Positions 18,946-30,213 of a stretch of DNA of 64,000 nt are shown in pieces. Each line of letters opens with the position of its first letter. Position 1 is the first letter of the stretch. The notes below the pieces were generated by a model. It was not told where the DNA came from. It saw only the letters and a list, made by a program, of their open reading frames with translations, and ran no database searches. Made by a program: the position numbers and the translations under genes. This DNA is from Acinetobacter tianfuensis (GTDB lineage: Bacteria; Pseudomonadota; Gammaproteobacteria; Pseudomonadales; Moraxellaceae): assembly GCF_003611465.1 (NCBI RefSeq), contig NZ_RAXV01000007.1, positions 38,064 to 102,063 on the forward strand, written 5' to 3'.

Positions 18946-21840
18946 ATGACTGATTCAGCGCAAAATATCGCTACTACGTACGATCCAACCGAGATCGAGA
19001 AAAAATGGTACCAAACTTGGGAAGAGCGCGGTTACTTCAAGCCGTCTGAAAAAGGCGAGTCTTTCTGTATCATGATTCCGCCGCCAAACGTCACCGGTAG
19101 CTTGCACATGGGTCATGGTTTCAACAATGCCATCATGGATGCTTTGACTCGCTACAACCGCATGTCAGGTAAAAACACCTTATGGCAGCCGGGTACGGAC
19201 CACGCAGGTATTGCAACGCAAATGGTTGTAGAGCGTCAGCTGGGTGCTCAAGGTGTGAGCCGTCATGACTTGGGCCGTGAGAAGTTCATCGAAAAAGTTT
19301 GGGAATGGAAAGAACAATCGGGCGGCACAATTACACGCCAAATCCGCCGCTTGGGTTCTTCTGTAGACTGGTCTCGTGAACGCTTTACCATGGATGACGG
19401 TTTATCGAACGCAGTAAAAGAAGTGTTCGTAAAATTACACGAAGACGGCTTAATCTACCGCGGTAAACGCCTCGTCAACTGGGATCCAAAATTACAAACT
19501 GCCCTTTCTGACTTAGAAGTTGAGTCTGATAAAGAAGAAGCAGGTTCACTTTGGCACTTCAAATATTTCTTTGAAGACAAATCACTTCGTACCCACGATG
19601 GTAAAGATCACATTGTAGTTGCGACAACTCGCCCTGAAACATTATTAGGTGATACAGCAGTTGCAGTTGCGCTGGATGATGAACGCTATGCGGCGCTTGT
19701 TGGCAAAAACATTATTTTGCCAATTACAGGTCGTGCGGTTCCAATTGTTAAAGATGAATATGTAGACAAAGAATTCGGTACAGGCTGCGTAAAAATTACC
19801 CCTGCACATGACTTCAATGACTATGAAGTAGGCAAACGCTGTGAACTTCCAATCATCAACATCTTCAACAAAAATGCGGAAGTATTGGCTGAGTTTGAAT
19901 ACATCGCGAAAGCGGGCGAGCAAATTTCTAAGACGATTCCTGCCCCTGCGGACTACATTGGCTTAGAGCGTTTTGAAGCGCGTAAAAAGTTAGTCGAACA
20001 AGCTGAAAGCGAAGGCTGGTTAGACCAAATTCAACCGTATACCTTGAAGCCACCTCGCGGTGACCGTTCAGGCGTAATCGTTGAGCCATTACTCACAGAC
20101 CAATGGTATGTGAAAATTGCGCCGCTTGCTGAGCCTGCGATTAAAGCGGTTCAAGACGGTCAAATTAAGTTTGTGCCTGAGCAATACAGCAACATGTACA
20201 TGGCATGGATGAATAACATTCAAGACTGGTGTATTTCTCGTCAATTGTGGTGGGGTCACCGTATCCCTGCTTGGTACGATGCTGAAGGCAATGTATATGT
20301 AGGTCGTTCTGAAGCTGAAGTCCGTGAGAAAAATGGCATCCCTGCCGATGTTCAATTAGATCAAGACGAAGACGTGTTAGATACATGGTTCTCTTCGGGT
20401 CTTTGGACATTCTCAACTTTAGGTTGGACAGGCGATGCGAAGAAAGATGCGGAAAACTATTTCTTAAATACTTTCCACCCAACTGATGTACTGGTAACAG
20501 GTTTCGACATCATCTTCTTCTGGGTTGCCCGCATGATCATGATGACCATGCACTTCATGAAAAATGAAGACGGCACACCGCAAGTTCCGTTCAAAACTGT
20601 GTATGTACACGGTTTGGTACGTGATGGCGAAGGTCAGAAAATGTCTAAATCTAAGGGTAACGTGCTTGACCCATTAGACTTGATTGACGGTATTGACCTT
20701 GAAACTTTAGTACAAAAACGTACAACAGGTTTGATGAACCCGAAACAAGCGGCGAAGATTGAAAAATCTACCCGTAAAGAATTCCCTGAAGGAATTCAAT
20801 CTTACGGTACAGATGCCGTTCGTTTCACTTTCTGTGCGCTTGCGAACACTGGCCGTGACATTAAGTTCGACATGAAGCGTGTTGAAGGTTACCGTAACTT
20901 TGCCAACAAAATCTGGAACGCTACCCGTTTCGTGATGATGAACTGCGAAGAGCAAGTGATTGGTCAAGAAGTTCGTCAAGACCTTTGGGAATTGCCTGAA
21001 CAATGGATTGTAAGCCGTCTGCAAAAAGCGGAACAAGCGGTGCAAACTGCATTTGCGACTTACCGTTTAGACTTAGCTGCACAAGCGATTTACGAGTTCA
21101 TTTGGAATGAATACTGTGACTGGTATGTTGAGCTGACGAAGCCTGTTCTGAATGACGAAAACGTATCGGTTGAACGTAAAGCTGAAGTACGTCGTGTTCT
21201 ACTTGCTGTGATGGAAGCATCTTTACGTTTGGCTCACCCATTGATGCCTTACTTAACAGAAGAAATCTGGCAAACACTTGCGCCAAAACTCAACATTTCT
21301 GGCGAAACCATTATGTTGGCGCAGTACCCTGTTGCTGATGAAGCAAAAATCAACGAACAAGCTGAAGCAGATATGCAATGGCTGCAAGGTTTAATTGGTG
21401 CGGTACGTAACATCCGTGGTGAGATGGGTCTAGGTAATGCACGTTTATTACCTGTTCTTCTGCAAAATACCACTGATGCTGAAAAAGCACAGATCACACG
21501 TATTGAAGCGTTATTCACTGCATTGGCAAAAGTTGAGAGCATTACGTTCTTGGCTGATGGTGAACAACCACCATTGTCTTCTTCTTCTGTAGTGGGTCAT
21601 GTGTCTGTATTCGTTCCAATGAAGGGCTTAATTGACCCTAAAGCGGAATTGGGTCGTTTGCAAAAAGACTTAGACAAGGTTCAAAAACAGCACGACCAAA
21701 TTGCCACTAAATTGGGTAATGAAGGTTTTGTGGCGAAAGCGCCTGCTGCGGTAGTTGAAGGTGAGAAAGTGAAACTTGCTGAATTTTCTGACCAATTAGC
21801 GAAGATTAAAGCGAATATGGAGCAAATTGCAGCGCTTTAA
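18946..21840 (+). CDS. valS: Valyl-tRNA synthetase
   Basis: 964-residue class I synthetase that charges tRNA-Val and edits misactivated threonine. HIGH-type motif in [16 protein letters not shown] (near residue 50), the CP1 editing domain (containing [15 protein letters not shown]), KMSKS motif in [17 protein letters not shown], an anticodon-binding helix bundle, and a C-terminal coiled coil (residues about 900-964, rich in Lys, Leu and Gln) that contacts tRNA. Length and domain order are normal. Confidence 0.97.
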   Translation: MTDSAQNIATTYDPTEIEKKWYQTWEERGYFKPSEKGESFCIMIPPPNVTGSLHMGHGFNNAIMDALTRYNRMSGKNTLWQPGTDHAGIATQMVVERQLGAQGVSRHDLGREKFIEKVWEWKEQSGGTITRQIRRLGSSVDWSRERFTMDDGLSNAVKEVFVKLHEDGLIYRGKRLVNWDPKLQTALSDLEVESDKEEAGSLWHFKYFFEDKSLRTHDGKDHIVVATTRPETLLGDTAVAVALDDERYAALVGKNIILPITGRAVPIVKDEYVDKEFGTGCVKITPAHDFNDYEVGKRCELPIINIFNKNAEVLAEFEYIAKAGEQISKTIPAPADYIGLERFEARKKLVEQAESEGWLDQIQPYTLKPPRGDRSGVIVEPLLTDQWYVKIAPLAEPAIKAVQDGQIKFVPEQYSNMYMAWMNNIQDWCISRQLWWGHRIPAWYDAEGNVYVGRSEAEVREKNGIPADVQLDQDEDVLDTWFSSGLWTFSTLGWTGDAKKDAENYFLNTFHPTDVLVTGFDIIFFWVARMIMMTMHFMKNEDGTPQVPFKTVYVHGLVRDGEGQKMSKSKGNVLDPLDLIDGIDLETLVQKRTTGLMNPKQAAKIEKSTRKEFPEGIQSYGTDAVRFTFCALANTGRDIKFDMKRVEGYRNFANKIWNATRFVMMNCEEQVIGQEVRQDLWELPEQWIVSRLQKAEQAVQTAFATYRLDLAAQAIYEFIWNEYCDWYVELTKPVLNDENVSVERKAEVRRVLLAVMEASLRLAHPLMPYLTEEIWQTLAPKLNISGETIMLAQYPVADEAKINEQAEADMQWLQGLIGAVRNIRGEMGLGNARLLPVLLQNTTDAEKAQITRIEALFTALAKVESITFLADGEQPPLSSSSVVGHVSVFVPMKGLIDPKAELGRLQKDLDKVQKQHDQIATKLGNEGFVAKAPAAVVEGEKVKLAEFSDQLAKIKANMEQIAAL

Positions 21841-21844
21841 TGTG

Positions 21845-21873
21845 TTGTTAACTTGATCTAATTTGTGTATAAA
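21845..21873 (+). promoter_or_regulatory. Candidate sigma-70 promoter for the SIR2-HEPN gene
   Basis: TTGTTA (21845-21850), a 17-base spacer, TATAAA (21868-21873). The -10 box overlaps the base of the valS terminator stem; transcription would begin near 21880 inside the hairpin, giving a leader of only about 26 bases. Confidence 0.5.
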
Positions 21874-21896
21874 GGGCTGATTATTCAGCCCTTTAT
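21869..21896 (+). terminator. Hairpin terminator of valS
   Basis: AAAGGGCTGA, loop TTAT, TCAGCCCTTT: a perfect 10-bp stem extended by AT pairs and followed by a T-rich stretch, 28 bases after the valS stop. It sits directly in front of the SIR2 gene. Confidence 0.8.
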
Positions 21897-21905
21897 ACTT
21901 TTATA

Positions 21906-23600
21906 ATGACAAATCAATATATTAAATATTTCCCTAAACCATTTTTAGAAGATCTCATAGAAGGTCATGTTTTTCCTATTGTCGGTGCAGGATTTTCAAG
22001 GAATGCCAAAAGTGATGATAATAAGCCAAGCCGCGACTGGGATGAGTTAGGCCGTTATTTTGCAGAAGATATTGTTGATTATAAATATAATGGTGCTATT
22101 GATGCTATTTCAGCATTTGAATACGAATACTCAAGATCAAAGCTGGTAGAAAAAATGTATTCTGCCTTAAAAATTGGTTCTATACATCCTGATTTAGCAC
22201 ATAAATCATTTGCAAAACTACCTTTCCAATTAGTAGCAACTACCAACTTTGATTATTTACTTGAAGAATCTTATACACATTTAGGAAACCGATTTTGCAG
22301 AACAATAATTGATGAAGAGCAACTACCAATTATCAATAAAGATATTAAACATCTAAACTTATTAAAAATACATGGAGATTTAAGTCATCCATCCAGGTTA
22401 ATTGCTACTGAAGAGGACTATGATAGTTTTTTAACTAAATTCCCAATGATTGCAACATATATCACCAACCAATTTATATCTAAAACAGTATTATTTATAG
22501 GTTATAGTGTAGATGATAATGACATACGACAAATTTTCCAGATGATAAAAGATAGACTAGGAAAATTAAAGCGAAGAGCCTATACCATTAGAATTAATGC
22601 ATCTACACAAGAAATAAATAGATTTACGAGAAGGGGGATTAAAGTAATCAACATTCCCATTATATCTGAAAAAATAGATTATAATAAAACTTTCTCTGAA
22701 ATATTTGATGAGCTTCATAATTACTGGACTAATAACATACCTAATAATGCAACTGAAGAAGACTCAAACATTGATCTAAAGCTTGCTAAAATCCACTCTA
22801 AAAATGTCAGTCGACTATCTTTTTTCTCAGTTGGGAATGAAGACTTACCTTACTTTAAAAGTAATTTTTTCCCTATATTTTATAAATATGGATTTACACC
22901 AGTTACACCTGATGATTTTTTGGATTCAAACGATAATTATATTGCAAGAGTTCAATCATTAATTAATGTATCTAATTTATGTTTAGCAGATTTTACCTCC
23001 TCATCTAATGACCGATTACAAGAAACTGAATTCCTGATAGAAAAAGTTATCACATCAAAAAGTGACTTTCATTTAATTATTGCAGTAGATACCAACAACT
23101 TATTTAGTAAAAATAAATTTTACAATTCATTAAACAATTTAAATGAAGAAAGTTTTGAAAAGATAAAAGCTAGAGTCCACTTCATAAACTTTAATAAAGG
23201 ATTAAATCAACTAGATTTCAATCAACTTGAAGATATCTTAAAATCTATATCTGATCGAGTGTATGATCAATTCGATAATGAAATAGAAAATTTATTTAAA
23301 AGTAAACAATATGATATCGCATTATTGATGGGTTATATTACTTTTGAGAAATCATTAAGAAATTTTTATAAAGACTCTCGTTTCTCATCTTATAAACTCT
23401 CGGACAGACTCATTAAGGATGAAATTATTTCTTTCGCCGAAGCCGAGATATTGATTGAAGCTCGAAACTTGAGAAATAACATAGCTCATGGACTTAATGA
23501 ACATAAATTAAATAAGGATGTCGTAAAAAAATATCTAAATTTTTTCAAAATGATTCAAAAACGATTAGTATCTGAGTCCCCAATAGCTAAAGACTCATAA
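21906..23600 (+). CDS. SIR2 - middle domain - HEPN protein, candidate anti-phage effector
   Basis: 564 residues in three parts. Residues 20-270 are a SIR2-like NAD-binding domain: GAGFSR (28-32 region), TTNFDYLLE (Asn114, Asp116), KIHGD with His156, and FIGYSVDDND (about 197-206). Residues 303-425 look like a Rossmann-type domain of the nucleoside deoxyribosyltransferase/TIR-like kind (SRLSFFSVG start, LCLADFTSSSNDRLQETEF near 358-376, with E375 a candidate acidic residue). Residues 440-550 are helical with LRNNIAHG, an R-x4-H motif (Arg523, His528) of HEPN ribonucleases. The gene is far richer in A+T than valS and groEL, stands alone, and lacks a clear ribosome site. Defence SIR2 proteins usually deplete NAD on infection; the role here is inference. 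Confidence 0.75.
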   Translation: MTNQYIKYFPKPFLEDLIEGHVFPIVGAGFSRNAKSDDNKPSRDWDELGRYFAEDIVDYKYNGAIDAISAFEYEYSRSKLVEKMYSALKIGSIHPDLAHKSFAKLPFQLVATTNFDYLLEESYTHLGNRFCRTIIDEEQLPIINKDIKHLNLLKIHGDLSHPSRLIATEEDYDSFLTKFPMIATYITNQFISKTVLFIGYSVDDNDIRQIFQMIKDRLGKLKRRAYTIRINASTQEINRFTRRGIKVINIPIISEKIDYNKTFSEIFDELHNYWTNNIPNNATEEDSNIDLKLAKIHSKNVSRLSFFSVGNEDLPYFKSNFFPIFYKYGFTPVTPDDFLDSNDNYIARVQSLINVSNLCLADFTSSSNDRLQETEFLIEKVITSKSDFHLIIAVDTNNLFSKNKFYNSLNNLNEESFEKIKARVHFINFNKGLNQLDFNQLEDILKSISDRVYDQFDNEIENLFKSKQYDIALLMGYITFEKSLRNFYKDSRFSSYKLSDRLIKDEIISFAEAEILIEARNLRNNIAHGLNEHKLNKDVVKKYLNFFKMIQKRLVSESPIAKDS

Positions 23601-23601
23601 A

Positions 23602-23697
23602 TCATTTAGCACGAAGGATTTGCCATATCATCTGTTCTGCATCAGTAGCAGTGTGGCGCATAGTTTTGGCGAATATTAAAAGTTGGGGGTCGATCAT
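23602..23697 (-). pseudogene. Truncated start of a DUF559-type nuclease gene
   Basis: A 31-codon minus-strand frame reads MIDPQLLIFAKTMRHTATDAEQMIWQILRAK and then stops. This matches the N-terminus of DUF559 proteins (a Vsr-like endonuclease fold), which have a pattern of Lys/Arg, TDAE, LW.LLR and normally continue for about 80-100 more residues. The stop lies one base beyond the end of the SIR2 gene, so the gene was apparently cut where the accessory gene was inserted. No further DUF559 sequence is seen to the left. Confidence 0.55.
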
Positions 23698-23752
23698 TTT
23701 TCTTATTATTCCAATTTTAAATTTTATTCAATTATACGATACACAAAGAAGT

Positions 23753-23854
23753 TCCCTCTCCTTTTAGGAGATGAGCAGCACTGCTGCGCAAGGGAGAGGT
23801 AATGAAGTTAATATTTCTCATGAATTCTACCCCTCCCCCCAAGGGAGAGGGAGA
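23753..23854. repeat. Intergenic CCCTCTCC/GGGAGAGG repeat cluster
   Basis: Inverted CCCTCTCC and GGGAGAGG units, some in small hairpins, lie between the DUF559 fragment and the groEL terminator. Similar units occur at 33855-33956, 45202-45222 and (shorter) 30119-30147, so it is a dispersed non-coding repeat. Confidence 0.6.
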
Positions 23855-23881
23855 AAAGCGTCACAGCACATTACACAAAAT

Positions 23882-23909
23882 AAAAAGGCCGCTAAACAGC
23901 GGCCTTTTT
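23882..23909 (-). terminator. Terminator of groES-groEL
   Basis: AAAAAGGCCGCT, loop AAAC, AGCGGCCTTTTT: a perfect 12-bp stem with tracts on both sides. It stands 89 bases past the groEL stop and would also stop transcripts from the SIR2 side. Confidence 0.9.
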
Positions 23910-23998
23910 ACAACACATAATTTTTATGACTAACACCATGTATAACTTATAACTCATAAATTTATAGGCAACAAAGCATTAATCACAGCATAAGCAGA

Positions 23999-25636
<1,638 letters not shown>

Positions 25637-25692
25637 TTACTCCAAAATTTTTAATATATTTTCAAATCAGATTGGGATAGAAAAATCTGAGC

Positions 25693-25983
25693 TTAGCCTT
25701 CAAGTACAGCTAAAATGTCAGACTCTTTCATGACAAGAAGCTCTTCGCCGTCAACTTTTACTTTAGTGCCTGCATAAGCGCCAAAAAGTACGTTGTCGCC
25801 AACTTTCACGTCCAATGCGCGTACGCCATTGTCAGTTACTTTGCCGTTACCTACCGCAATAATTTCACCTTGAGCTGGCTGTTCAGCAGCAGATGTGCTC
25901 AAGATTAAACCGCCAGCAGTTTTAGTTTCTTTCTCAACACGGCGGATAACAACGTTGTCATGTAAAGGACGAATCTTGCTCAT
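25693..25983 (-). CDS. groES: Co-chaperonin GroES (10 kDa)
   Basis: 96 residues from [26 protein letters not shown] to the conserved [13 protein letters not shown] end, with a recognisable mobile loop. It forms the heptameric lid of GroEL. GGAG stands 6 bases upstream of the start used; an upstream in-frame Met exists but is not like the family. First gene of the groESL operon behind a heat-shock-type promoter. Confidence 0.98.
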   Translation of the reverse strand: MSKIRPLHDNVVIRRVEKETKTAGGLILSTSAAEQPAQGEIIAVGNGKVTDNGVRALDVKVGDNVLFGAYAGTKVKVDGEELLVMKESDILAVLEG

Positions 25984-26076
25984 TTCTAACTCCATAGGCA
26001 TTTAAAAATGCCATTGATTACGATGTGAAGATGACTTCTTATTCCTAGGTCATCGACAAATTTTTGATATGATACT

Positions 26077-26105
26077 TTTGTGGGGATGGAAAAAAACGCT
26101 TCAAG
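26077..26105 (-). promoter_or_regulatory. Heat-shock (sigma-32-like) promoter of groESL
   Basis: On the minus strand CTTGAAG (26099-26105) is followed after 13 bases by CCCCACAAA (26077-26085). This fits the sigma-32 pattern CTTGAAA...CCCCATNT in sequence and spacing. No CIRCE inverted repeat was noticed. Confidence 0.65.
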
Positions 26106-26163
26106 GGCAAAATTTAAAAAAATATGCTTTTTTGTATTTTTTTTCTGCAGATTTTAATCTTTT

Positions 26164-26943
26164 CTAGGACTGAACAGTAATTTCTCCAGCCGAGTGAAAT
26201 CTTTTGTCTATCTCATGAAAAATATATTGCTCAACAGCGCCATCGGTATGAATCACATTAAAGCTGTTTGGCAACCCATGATGCAGCCGGTAAGAAGTTG
26301 CTGTCCCTGCATGAATATCCAAAACCGGCTGGCCTGCTCCAAGCATATATATTTGATTCAAATCATAAGCCCCCGCATGATGCAAATGCCCATGCAGCAA
26401 ACCATTCAGGCCGCTTTGACTCCACGCTTCCAGCGCTATTTTCCCCAGCACAGGACAGTCTTTTACACCATGTTCGTGATCAGGCGGTGTATAAAACGGC
26501 TGATGAGCCGCAATCAATTTAATTTTATTTGCTGGCGCATGCCGCAAAACCTGATCAACTGTTGCAATTTGCTCCAAAGAAATATGCCCGCGTGTGTGAT
26601 ACCGCCTGCGGATGCTGTTCACCCCAGCCACAAAAAAGTGTGCCGTTTCCAGCGTACTTTCCATATTGCCAAAAAACAGCCGATAACGTGTAAAAGGGTT
26701 AATAAATCGATGCCACAAATGAAGCAGCGGAATATCATGATTGCCGGGCACAGCCAAATAAGGAATATTCAAACTGTCTAAAAATTGCTTGCATGCATAG
26801 AACTGCTGAAATTTAGCGCGCTGAGTCAAATCTCCGCTGACTGCAACCGCTTCAGGACGGTGCTCAAGACAAAATTGCTGCAGCGCTTGAACGCAGGCTA
26901 TTTTTTCGGTGCCAAAATGCAAATCAGACAGATGCAGCAGCAT
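26164..26943 (-). CDS. Calcineurin-like metallophosphoesterase
   Basis: 259 residues with the metal-binding motifs in order: DLHFG (Asp7, His9), SGDLTQ (Asp near 38), GNHD (near 67) and GHLHH late in the chain, plus AAHQPF. It resembles CpdA/Icc-type phosphodiesterases, but I cannot tell whether cAMP is the substrate. Its first 20 bases overlap the end of the lipid-kinase-like gene upstream, so the pair is translated together. Start MLLHLSDLHF is well supported because the motif begins at once. Confidence 0.87.
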   Translation of the reverse strand: MLLHLSDLHFGTEKIACVQALQQFCLEHRPEAVAVSGDLTQRAKFQQFYACKQFLDSLNIPYLAVPGNHDIPLLHLWHRFINPFTRYRLFFGNMESTLETAHFFVAGVNSIRRRYHTRGHISLEQIATVDQVLRHAPANKIKLIAAHQPFYTPPDHEHGVKDCPVLGKIALEAWSQSGLNGLLHGHLHHAGAYDLNQIYMLGAGQPVLDIHAGTATSYRLHHGLPNSFNVIHTDGAVEQYIFHEIDKRFHSAGEITVQS

Positions 26944-27862
26944 GCGGCACCATAATATTTAAAGCAGACTTAAGCACTGAAATTTTCAGCGGTGACTGCA
27001 TTTCAACAATCTCGCCATCCAAAGCAACAGTCAATTTTTTGCGCGCCGCATGTATAGCGACTTCATCTGCAGCAAAACTATATACATCCGGTGTTTTTTC
27101 CAAATTGCCGCGGATTAATTGCCACAGCATTTTAAACAGGCTGATTTTGTCACTTTTAGCAACCACCACGCCTGCCACTTTGCCTTGGGCTGCAGACTCA
27201 GCAATTTTCAAATTCAGCTCAGACAGCTGCAGCTGATTATTGCCAAAAAAGATCAGCGGTGTTTTTACGGGGTATTTTTTACCATCAACTTCAATCTGCA
27301 GCTTCAGTTCTTTACGGTCTCTGAGCAGTACATCTAAACCTGAGGTATAGGCATGCAGCGGAAATCTGCCTAAGCGCCGATTATATAATTCACGTTTTTT
27401 TATAAATAAAGGGTATAAACCCAGACTTGCATTATTTAAATAAATCCGCTCATTAATACTTGCCACATGCGAAGCTCGGATTTCTCCCTCAGCAATAACG
27501 GCCGCCGCCTGCATTAAATCTAAAGGAATATTTAAAACTCGAGCCACATAATTAAATGTTCCCAGCGGCAATATTCCCATTGGAATATCTGTCATCAATA
27601 AATACTGCGCCACTGCATTTAAAGTCCCGTCACCGCCAGCAGCTGCAACAACACCTTTATTATCAACATCTTGATGACGCTTCAAAACCTGCTGCATTAA
27701 CATATCAAAATTTAAAAAATTACTCATTTCAAATGACTGTATTTCAAAGCCGCTGGATGATAAATAACGAATGAGCTCTTCATAGATTTCATCTTTTTGC
27801 GCTGCATGAAACCCTGACTTTTGGTTATAGATAATAGATAATGGCCTAGTGCGATTAGACAT
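26924..27862 (-). CDS. Diacylglycerol kinase-like lipid kinase (YegS/LCB5 family)
   Basis: 312 residues with the DAGK catalytic domain: IIYNQKSG at the N-terminus (phosphate loop type) and AAAGGDGTLNAVAQYLL (GGDGT 76-80), followed by the two-domain beta-rich C-terminal part. Members phosphorylate diacylglycerol or related lipids at the membrane. It overlaps the metallophosphoesterase gene by 20 bases, forming a bicistronic unit in which a kinase and a phosphoesterase are coexpressed. Substrate unknown. An AT-rich 410-base gap follows upstream. Confidence 0.87.
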   Translation of the reverse strand: MSNRTRPLSIIYNQKSGFHAAQKDEIYEELIRYLSSSGFEIQSFEMSNFLNFDMLMQQVLKRHQDVDNKGVVAAAGGDGTLNAVAQYLLMTDIPMGILPLGTFNYVARVLNIPLDLMQAAAVIAEGEIRASHVASINERIYLNNASLGLYPLFIKKRELYNRRLGRFPLHAYTSGLDVLLRDRKELKLQIEVDGKKYPVKTPLIFFGNNQLQLSELNLKIAESAAQGKVAGVVVAKSDKISLFKMLWQLIRGNLEKTPDVYSFAADEVAIHAARKKLTVALDGEIVEMQSPLKISVLKSALNIMVPHAAASV

Positions 27863-28272
27863 TTTTTATGCTTTCAGGCTGCTGAAATTAACATTTTGTA
27901 GAAATTATCAACAATTAAAAGCACCTTTATGTAAAAATCAAATTACCACCATTTATTTAATCAATAATAATACTTAATTAAAAATTATCAATAACCTATT
28001 GATAATAAATAAGATAATTTAAGTAAATAATATCCATAAAAAAATTAAATATTAGCAAAACCCCCTGTATATTTAATTAAGATATTGTTTTTAATCAATT
28101 TTTAAATAATTAACATTATCTGCCAAAAAAAATCTACCGCTTCTTTAGTCTTATTTTTTTTATGAAATTATGCTTTAATAGCGCCACTTTTTTTCATATT
28201 TCATCTGCTCAATGCACCCATTGGGCGGATTAGACTTTGTACAGCTTGTACACATTTGAGATAGGCCTCACC
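27863..28272. other. AT-rich divergent promoter region before pckG
   Basis: About 410 bases between the lipid-kinase gene (minus) and pckG (plus). There is no coding frame. It contains the perfect inverted repeat at 27984-28006 and the leader of pckG. Confidence 0.7.
27984..28006. promoter_or_regulatory. Perfect 10-bp inverted repeat upstream of pckG
   Basis: ATTATCAATA, ACC, TATTGATAAT. The symmetric arms in the divergent promoter region look like a binding site for a dimeric regulator of pckG or the lipid-kinase operon; the regulator is unknown. Confidence 0.45.
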
Positions 28273-30105
28273 ATGACCCAAGTGAACGCACCAGAATTTG
28301 TTCGTCACCCTAAGCTTATTGCTTGGGTGGAAGAGATTGCAAAATTAACAAAACCAGCAAAAATTGAATGGTGTGACGGCAGCGACGAAGAAAATCAACG
28401 TTATATCGACTTGATGATCGCTAACGGCACTATGCAAGCGCTTAACCAAGAAAAGCACCCTGGTTCATATCTTGCTAATTCTGATCCTTCTGACGTTGCT
28501 CGTGTTGAAGGCCGTACTTACATCTGTTCAGAAAATCAAGAAGATGCTGGCGCAACAAATAACTGGGAAGCTCCAGCTGAAATGCGCGCGCGCCTGAACG
28601 GTTTATTTGACGGTGCAATGAAAGGCCGTACTTTGTACGTTGTTCCTTTCTCTATGGGTCCTTTAGGTTCTCATATTGCTCATATCGGTATCGAACTCAC
28701 TGACTCTCCTTACGTTGCTGTAAGCATGCGCAAAATGGCCCGCATGGGTAAAGCTGTGTATGACGTACTTGGCACTGACGGTGAATACGTTCCTTGCGTA
28801 CACACTGTAGGCGCACCGCTTGAGGAAGGTCAAAAAGACGTTGCATGGCCTTGCAACCCTGAAAAATACATCGTTCATTACCCAGAAACTCGTGAAATCT
28901 GGTCTTACGGTTCTGGTTACGGCGGCAACGCTTTGCTTGGTAAAAAATGCCTAGCGTTACGTATTGCATCTTCTATGGGCCGTCAGCAAGGCTGGTTAGC
29001 AGAACACATGCTAATTCTTGGCGTAACAAACCCGCAAGGCGAAAAACACTACATCGCAGCGGCTTTCCCTTCTGCATGCGGTAAAACAAACTTCGCTATG
29101 CTGATTCCGCCAGCAGGTTACGAAGGCTGGAAAATTGAAACTGTAGGTGACGACATTGCTTGGATCAAACCAGGTGAAGACGGCCGTCTATACGCGATCA
29201 ACCCTGAAGCTGGTTTCTTCGGTGTAGCGCCTGGTACAAACACCAAGACTAACCCGAACTGTATGGCTACGCTTCACAAAGACGTAATCTATACAAACGT
29301 TGCTGTAACTGACAACGGTGAAGTATGGTGGGAAGGCCTTTCTAAAGAAGCGCCTGCTAACCTGACTAACTGGAAAGGTCAACCGCACACTGGCGAAGAA
29401 AAAGCTGCGCATCCTAACGCTCGTTTCACAGTATCTGCAGGTCAATGCCCTTCTATTGATGCTGACTGGGAAAATCCAGCAGGCGTTCCAATTTCAGCAT
29501 TCATCTTCGGCGGCCGCCGTGCAGACACAGTGCCTCTAATTTCAGAAGCATTTGACTGGGTTGACGGTGTTTATAAAGCTGCGACTATGGGCTCTGAAAC
29601 AACTGCTGCTGCTGTTGGTCAACAAGGTGTTGTACGCCGTGACCCATTTGCGATGCTTCCATTTGCTGGCTACAACATGGCTGACTACTTCTCTCACTGG
29701 CTAGAGCTTGGTGAAGAGGTTGCAGCGAAAGCTGAAGCTGCCGGCAACAAACTTCCTGGCATCTACAACGTAAACTGGTTCCGCCGTGACGCTGAAGGCA
29801 ACTTCGTATGGCCTGGTTTCGGTCAAAACATGCGTGTTCTTGAGTGGATCATTGACCGTTGTGAAGGTCGTGCAACTGCTGTTGAAACTCCAATTGGCCG
29901 CGTACCAACTTATGAACAATTGAACTGGACTGGTTCAGACTTCACTAAAGAACAATTTGATCTTGTAACTTCACAAGACAAAGAGCAGTGGATCAAAGAA
30001 CTTGAAAGCCACACTGAATTGTTCAACAAACTTGGTGATCGTTTACCAAAAGCACTTAAAGCACGTCAAGACGAGCTTTTAGAAGCTGTGAAAAAATCTG
30101 CTTAA
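28273..30105 (+). CDS. pckG: Phosphoenolpyruvate carboxykinase (GTP)
   Basis: 610 residues converting oxaloacetate and GTP to phosphoenolpyruvate in gluconeogenesis. GTP-type features: the P-loop with reactive Cys FPSACGKTN (265-273), [24 protein letters not shown] metal/PEP region (here [20 protein letters not shown]), and [11 protein letters not shown]. The start is the ATG giving [15 protein letters not shown]; a TTG upstream extends the frame but lacks similarity. Fits the non-sugar lifestyle of the genus. Terminator follows. Confidence 0.96.
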   Translation: MTQVNAPEFVRHPKLIAWVEEIAKLTKPAKIEWCDGSDEENQRYIDLMIANGTMQALNQEKHPGSYLANSDPSDVARVEGRTYICSENQEDAGATNNWEAPAEMRARLNGLFDGAMKGRTLYVVPFSMGPLGSHIAHIGIELTDSPYVAVSMRKMARMGKAVYDVLGTDGEYVPCVHTVGAPLEEGQKDVAWPCNPEKYIVHYPETREIWSYGSGYGGNALLGKKCLALRIASSMGRQQGWLAEHMLILGVTNPQGEKHYIAAAFPSACGKTNFAMLIPPAGYEGWKIETVGDDIAWIKPGEDGRLYAINPEAGFFGVAPGTNTKTNPNCMATLHKDVIYTNVAVTDNGEVWWEGLSKEAPANLTNWKGQPHTGEEKAAHPNARFTVSAGQCPSIDADWENPAGVPISAFIFGGRRADTVPLISEAFDWVDGVYKAATMGSETTAAAVGQQGVVRRDPFAMLPFAGYNMADYFSHWLELGEEVAAKAEAAGNKLPGIYNVNWFRRDAEGNFVWPGFGQNMRVLEWIIDRCEGRATAVETPIGRVPTYEQLNWTGSDFTKEQFDLVTSQDKEQWIKELESHTELFNKLGDRLPKALKARQDELLEAVKKSA

Positions 30106-30151
30106 TCAACCTTTAATTTCCCTCTTTTAGAAGAGGGATTAAGGGAGATTT

Positions 30152-30179
30152 AAAAGACCGCCTTGTGCGGTCTTTTTTT
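30152..30179 (+). terminator. Terminator of pckG
   Basis: AAAAGACCGC, loop CTTGT, GCGGTCTTTT and further Ts, 46 bases after the stop. A short CCCTCTT/AAGAGGG hairpin of the dispersed repeat type precedes it at 30119-30137. Confidence 0.9.
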
Positions 30180-30213
30180 ATCTAAAGCAATTCTGCATCC
30201 AAGCCCAAAGAAT

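Noticed and set aside
26041..26163. CIRCE element upstream of groES
   Set aside because: No TTAGCACTC-N9-GAGTGCTAA inverted repeat is present.
28237..28272. TTG-initiated extension of pckG
   Set aside because: The added residues do not resemble the family and the ATG at 28273 has a ribosome site.
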